Assembly: GCA_014169315.1 (NCBI GenBank)
Contig: AP022133.1
Coordinates: 3,906,001-3,970,000 of the forward strand
DNA: 64,000 bases
Origin: Enterobacter cloacae
Lineage (GTDB): Bacteria; Pseudomonadota; Gammaproteobacteria; Enterobacterales; Enterobacteriaceae
Reading direction: 5' to 3'
The notes below the pieces were generated by a model. That model saw only the letters and a program-made list of their open reading frames with translations, was not told the origin of the DNA and ran no database searches. A program made the translations under genes and the position numbers. Numbering within the stretch: the first letter of the stretch is position 1; the number at the start of each line of letters is the position of its first letter. This document shows positions 61,976 to 64,000 of this stretch, piece by piece.

Positions 61976-62006
61976 AAAAAAATGCCCCCTGACTGGAAGG
62001 GGGCAT
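61976..62006 (-). terminator. rho-independent terminator of tdcE
   Basis: Minus strand ATGCCCCCT / AGGGGGCAT stem followed by seven T. Confidence 0.88.
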
Positions 62007-62021
62007 GGTGCCTGACTTACG

Positions 62022-64000
62022 TCAGATCGACTGGGTAAACGTCCTCGAAATCACGTCCTGCTGCTGCTCGCACGTTAGCGCATTAAACCGTACCGCATAC
62101 CCTGAAACGCGAATGGTCAGGTTCGGATAATTTTCAGGATGTTCAATGGCATCCAGCAGCATTTCCCGGTTCATGACGTTGACGTTCAGGTGCTGCCCAC
62201 CCTCGATGGCGGCTTCATGGTGGAAGTAACCGTCCAGCAGCCCCACCAGGTTGGCTTTACGTACCATCTCATCTTTACCCAGCGCCTGCGGCACAATCGA
62301 GAAGGTATAGGAGATACCGTCTTTCGCGTAGGTGAACGGCAGCTTAGCGACCGAGGTTAACGAGGCCACTGCCCCTTTCCTGTCACGCCCGTGCATCGGG
62401 TTTGCCCCCGGCGCGAACGGTGTGCCGCCCCGACGTCCATCCGGTGTGTTCCCGGTCTTCTGACCGTAGACCACGTTCGAGGTGATGGTCAGGATCGACT
62501 GGGTCGGCACTGCGTTACGGTAGGTTGGCAGCGCCTGAATTTTCTTCATAAAGCGCTCTACCAGGTCACAGGCAATGCTGTCCACGCGGTCATCGTTGTT
62601 ACCGTACTGCGGGTAGTCTCCTTCAATCACGAAATCGACCGCCAGACCGGTATGGTCACGCACCGGCTTCACCGTCGCATATTTAATGGCCGACAGCGAA
62701 TCTGCCGCCACTGACAGCCCGGCGATACCGCAGGCCATCGTGCGGTAAACGTCCCGGTCGTGCAGCGCCATTAATGAAGCTTCGTAGCTGTATTTATCAT
62801 GCATATAGTGAATGAGATTCAGCGCGCTGATGTACTGCACCGCCAGCCAGTCCATAAAGTGATCGAGACTTGCCATCACAGTGTCGTAATCCAGCACATC
62901 GTCCATCAACGGCTCGGTTTTCGGCCCGACCTGGATCTTCAGCTTCTCATCCACCCCGCCGTTAATCGCGTACAGCAGCGTTTTCGCGAGGTTGGCTCGC
63001 GCACCAAAGAACTGCATTTGCTTGCCGATCACCATCGGGCTGACGCAGCAGGCAATGGCATAGTCATCGCTGTTGAAATCCACACGCATCAGATCGTCGT
63101 TCTCATACTGCAGAGACGAGGTCACGATAGACATCTGTGCAGCATATTTTTTGAAGGCGATAGGCAGTTGTTCGGACCAGAGGATCGTCAGGTTGGGCTC
63201 CGGTGCAGGCCCCATCGTGTGTAACGTATGCAGATAACGGAAACTGTTCTTCGTCACCAGCGTGCGGCCATCCAGCCCCATACCGCCAATCACTTCCGTT
63301 GCCCAGATCGGATCGCCGGAGAAGAGCGTGTCGAACTCCGGCGTACGCAGGAAGCGCACCATGCGGATCTTCATAATGAAGTGGTCGATCAGTTCCTGCG
63401 CCTGTGCCTCATTCAGGCGTCCGGCCTGCATATCACGTTCAATGTAGATATCAAGGAAGGAGGCAGTACGCCCCAGTGACATCGCCCCGCCGTTTTGTGA
63501 TTTCACGGCAGCAAGGTAGGCAAAGTAAACCCACTGCACCGCCTCCTGGGCGTTCATTGCCGGGCGTGAAATATCAAAGCCATAGTTCGATGCCATCTGC
63601 TGGATCTGCAGCAGCGCACGCTTATGTTCCGCCAGCTCTTCGCGCAGGCGGATCGTGGCTTCCAGATCCTCACCACGCTCCAGCTTCGGCTGAAGATCGG
63701 CAAACTGAAGTTCACGCTCGCGTACCAGATAGCTGATGCCATACAACGCCACGCGGCGGTAATCACCGATGATACGCCCTCGTCCGTAGCCGTCCGGCAA
63801 GCCGGTCAATATGCCCGATTTACGACAGCGCATCATCTCCGGTGAGTAGACGTCAAACACGCCCTGGTTGTGGGTTTTACGCAGGTCAGTGAACAGGTAT
63901 TCAAACTGCGGATCCATCTCACGGCCATAGGCTTCGAAGGAGCTGCGGATCATGTTGATCCCACCGTACGGATGCAGGGCACGCTTGAGCGGTTTATCGG
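62022..64000 (-). CDS. tdcE: keto-acid formate acetyltransferase TdcE, 5' end outside window
   Basis: The visible C-terminal ~659 residues are nearly identical to E. coli TdcE (764 aa), the pyruvate-formate-lyase-type enzyme that cleaves 2-ketobutyrate or pyruvate with CoA to formate and propionyl-/acetyl-CoA in anaerobic threonine degradation. The catalytic cysteine pair is in [13 protein letters not shown] and the glycyl radical site in [12 protein letters not shown] near the C-terminus. The frame stays open to the window edge ([13 protein letters not shown]), so the start codon is beyond it. A terminator directly follows; tdcF and tdcG, which follow tdcE in E. coli, are absent here. pflB is an alternative family member, but the sequence fits tdcE better. 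Confidence 0.93.
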   Translation of the reverse strand, partial: DKPLKRALHPYGGINMIRSSFEAYGREMDPQFEYLFTDLRKTHNQGVFDVYSPEMMRCRKSGILTGLPDGYGRGRIIGDYRRVALYGISYLVRERELQFADLQPKLERGEDLEATIRLREELAEHKRALLQIQQMASNYGFDISRPAMNAQEAVQWVYFAYLAAVKSQNGGAMSLGRTASFLDIYIERDMQAGRLNEAQAQELIDHFIMKIRMVRFLRTPEFDTLFSGDPIWATEVIGGMGLDGRTLVTKNSFRYLHTLHTMGPAPEPNLTILWSEQLPIAFKKYAAQMSIVTSSLQYENDDLMRVDFNSDDYAIACCVSPMVIGKQMQFFGARANLAKTLLYAINGGVDEKLKIQVGPKTEPLMDDVLDYDTVMASLDHFMDWLAVQYISALNLIHYMHDKYSYEASLMALHDRDVYRTMACGIAGLSVAADSLSAIKYATVKPVRDHTGLAVDFVIEGDYPQYGNNDDRVDSIACDLVERFMKKIQALPTYRNAVPTQSILTITSNVVYGQKTGNTPDGRRGGTPFAPGANPMHGRDRKGAVASLTSVAKLPFTYAKDGISYTFSIVPQALGKDEMVRKANLVGLLDGYFHHEAAIEGGQHLNVNVMNREMLLDAIEHPENYPNLTIRVSGYAVRFNALTCEQQQDVISRTFTQSI

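Overview
The window reads as the chromosome of an Enterobacteriaceae close to Enterobacter or Lelliottia. From about 15.3 kb to the right end the gene content follows the Escherichia coli segment running from the ileX tRNA to tdcE: yqjH, yqjI, aer, patA, fadH, rlmG, ygjP, ygjR, alx, sstT, uxaCA/exuT/exuR, yqjA-mzrA-yqjCDEK-yqjF-yqjG, yhaH, yhaJ, yhaK, yhaM-yhaO and tdcE. The proteins are close to E. coli but not identical. All species statements are inference from remembered protein similarity; no search was run.

Region 1 (1-15287) is an integrated genomic island. It ends on the right at a 47-nt copy of the 3' half of tRNA-Ile (ileX, CAT anticodon), a typical attachment site. Next to it are a tyrosine integrase and a coupled fic toxin gene. 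The island carries a CP4-57/P4-like set: an AlpA regulator, a YfjI-like protein, a YagK/YfjJ-like protein, a YfjP-like GTPase, a YfjQ-like DUF932 protein and the start of a YfjR-like regulator. Its cargo includes a Type III-like restriction-modification pair (mod, res) followed by a large SIR2-domain gene. I consider this a candidate composite anti-phage unit. An unknown 290-aa gene and an IS903-like scar are also present.

Region 2 (15.3-25.1 kb) is core chromosome: a J-domain coiled-coil protein, the iron-responsive yqjH/yqjI pair, two chemoreceptors with good sigma-28 promoters (an extra MCP and aer), patA with a sigma-54 promoter and NtrC-like site, and a regulator/B3-B4 protein pair followed by the scar of a deleted dihydrodipicolinate-synthase-like gene.

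Region 3 (25.1-36.5 kb) is accessory. It holds a complete autoinducer-2 uptake and processing locus (lsrACDBFG divergent from lsrRK), located between patA and fadH instead of its E. coli K-12 position. Next come two tandem DUF3289-DUF943 modules with 4-nt stop/start overlaps; one DUF3289 copy is broken at a homopolymer. These could be effector/immunity-like pairs.

Region 4 (36.7-64.0 kb) is core metabolism and envelope: fadH, rlmG, ygjP, ygjR, alx with its yybP-ykoY riboswitch, sstT, the hexuronate genes, the DedA/MzrA/YqjCDEK envelope cluster, a frameshifted yqjF, yqjG, yhaH, yhaJ/yhaK, the cysteine catabolism pair yhaO-yhaM, a Spy/CpxP-like periplasmic protein and most of tdcE. An intact IS481-family element has inserted between sstT and uxaA, inside a palindromic intergenic repeat whose relatives occur several more times in the window.
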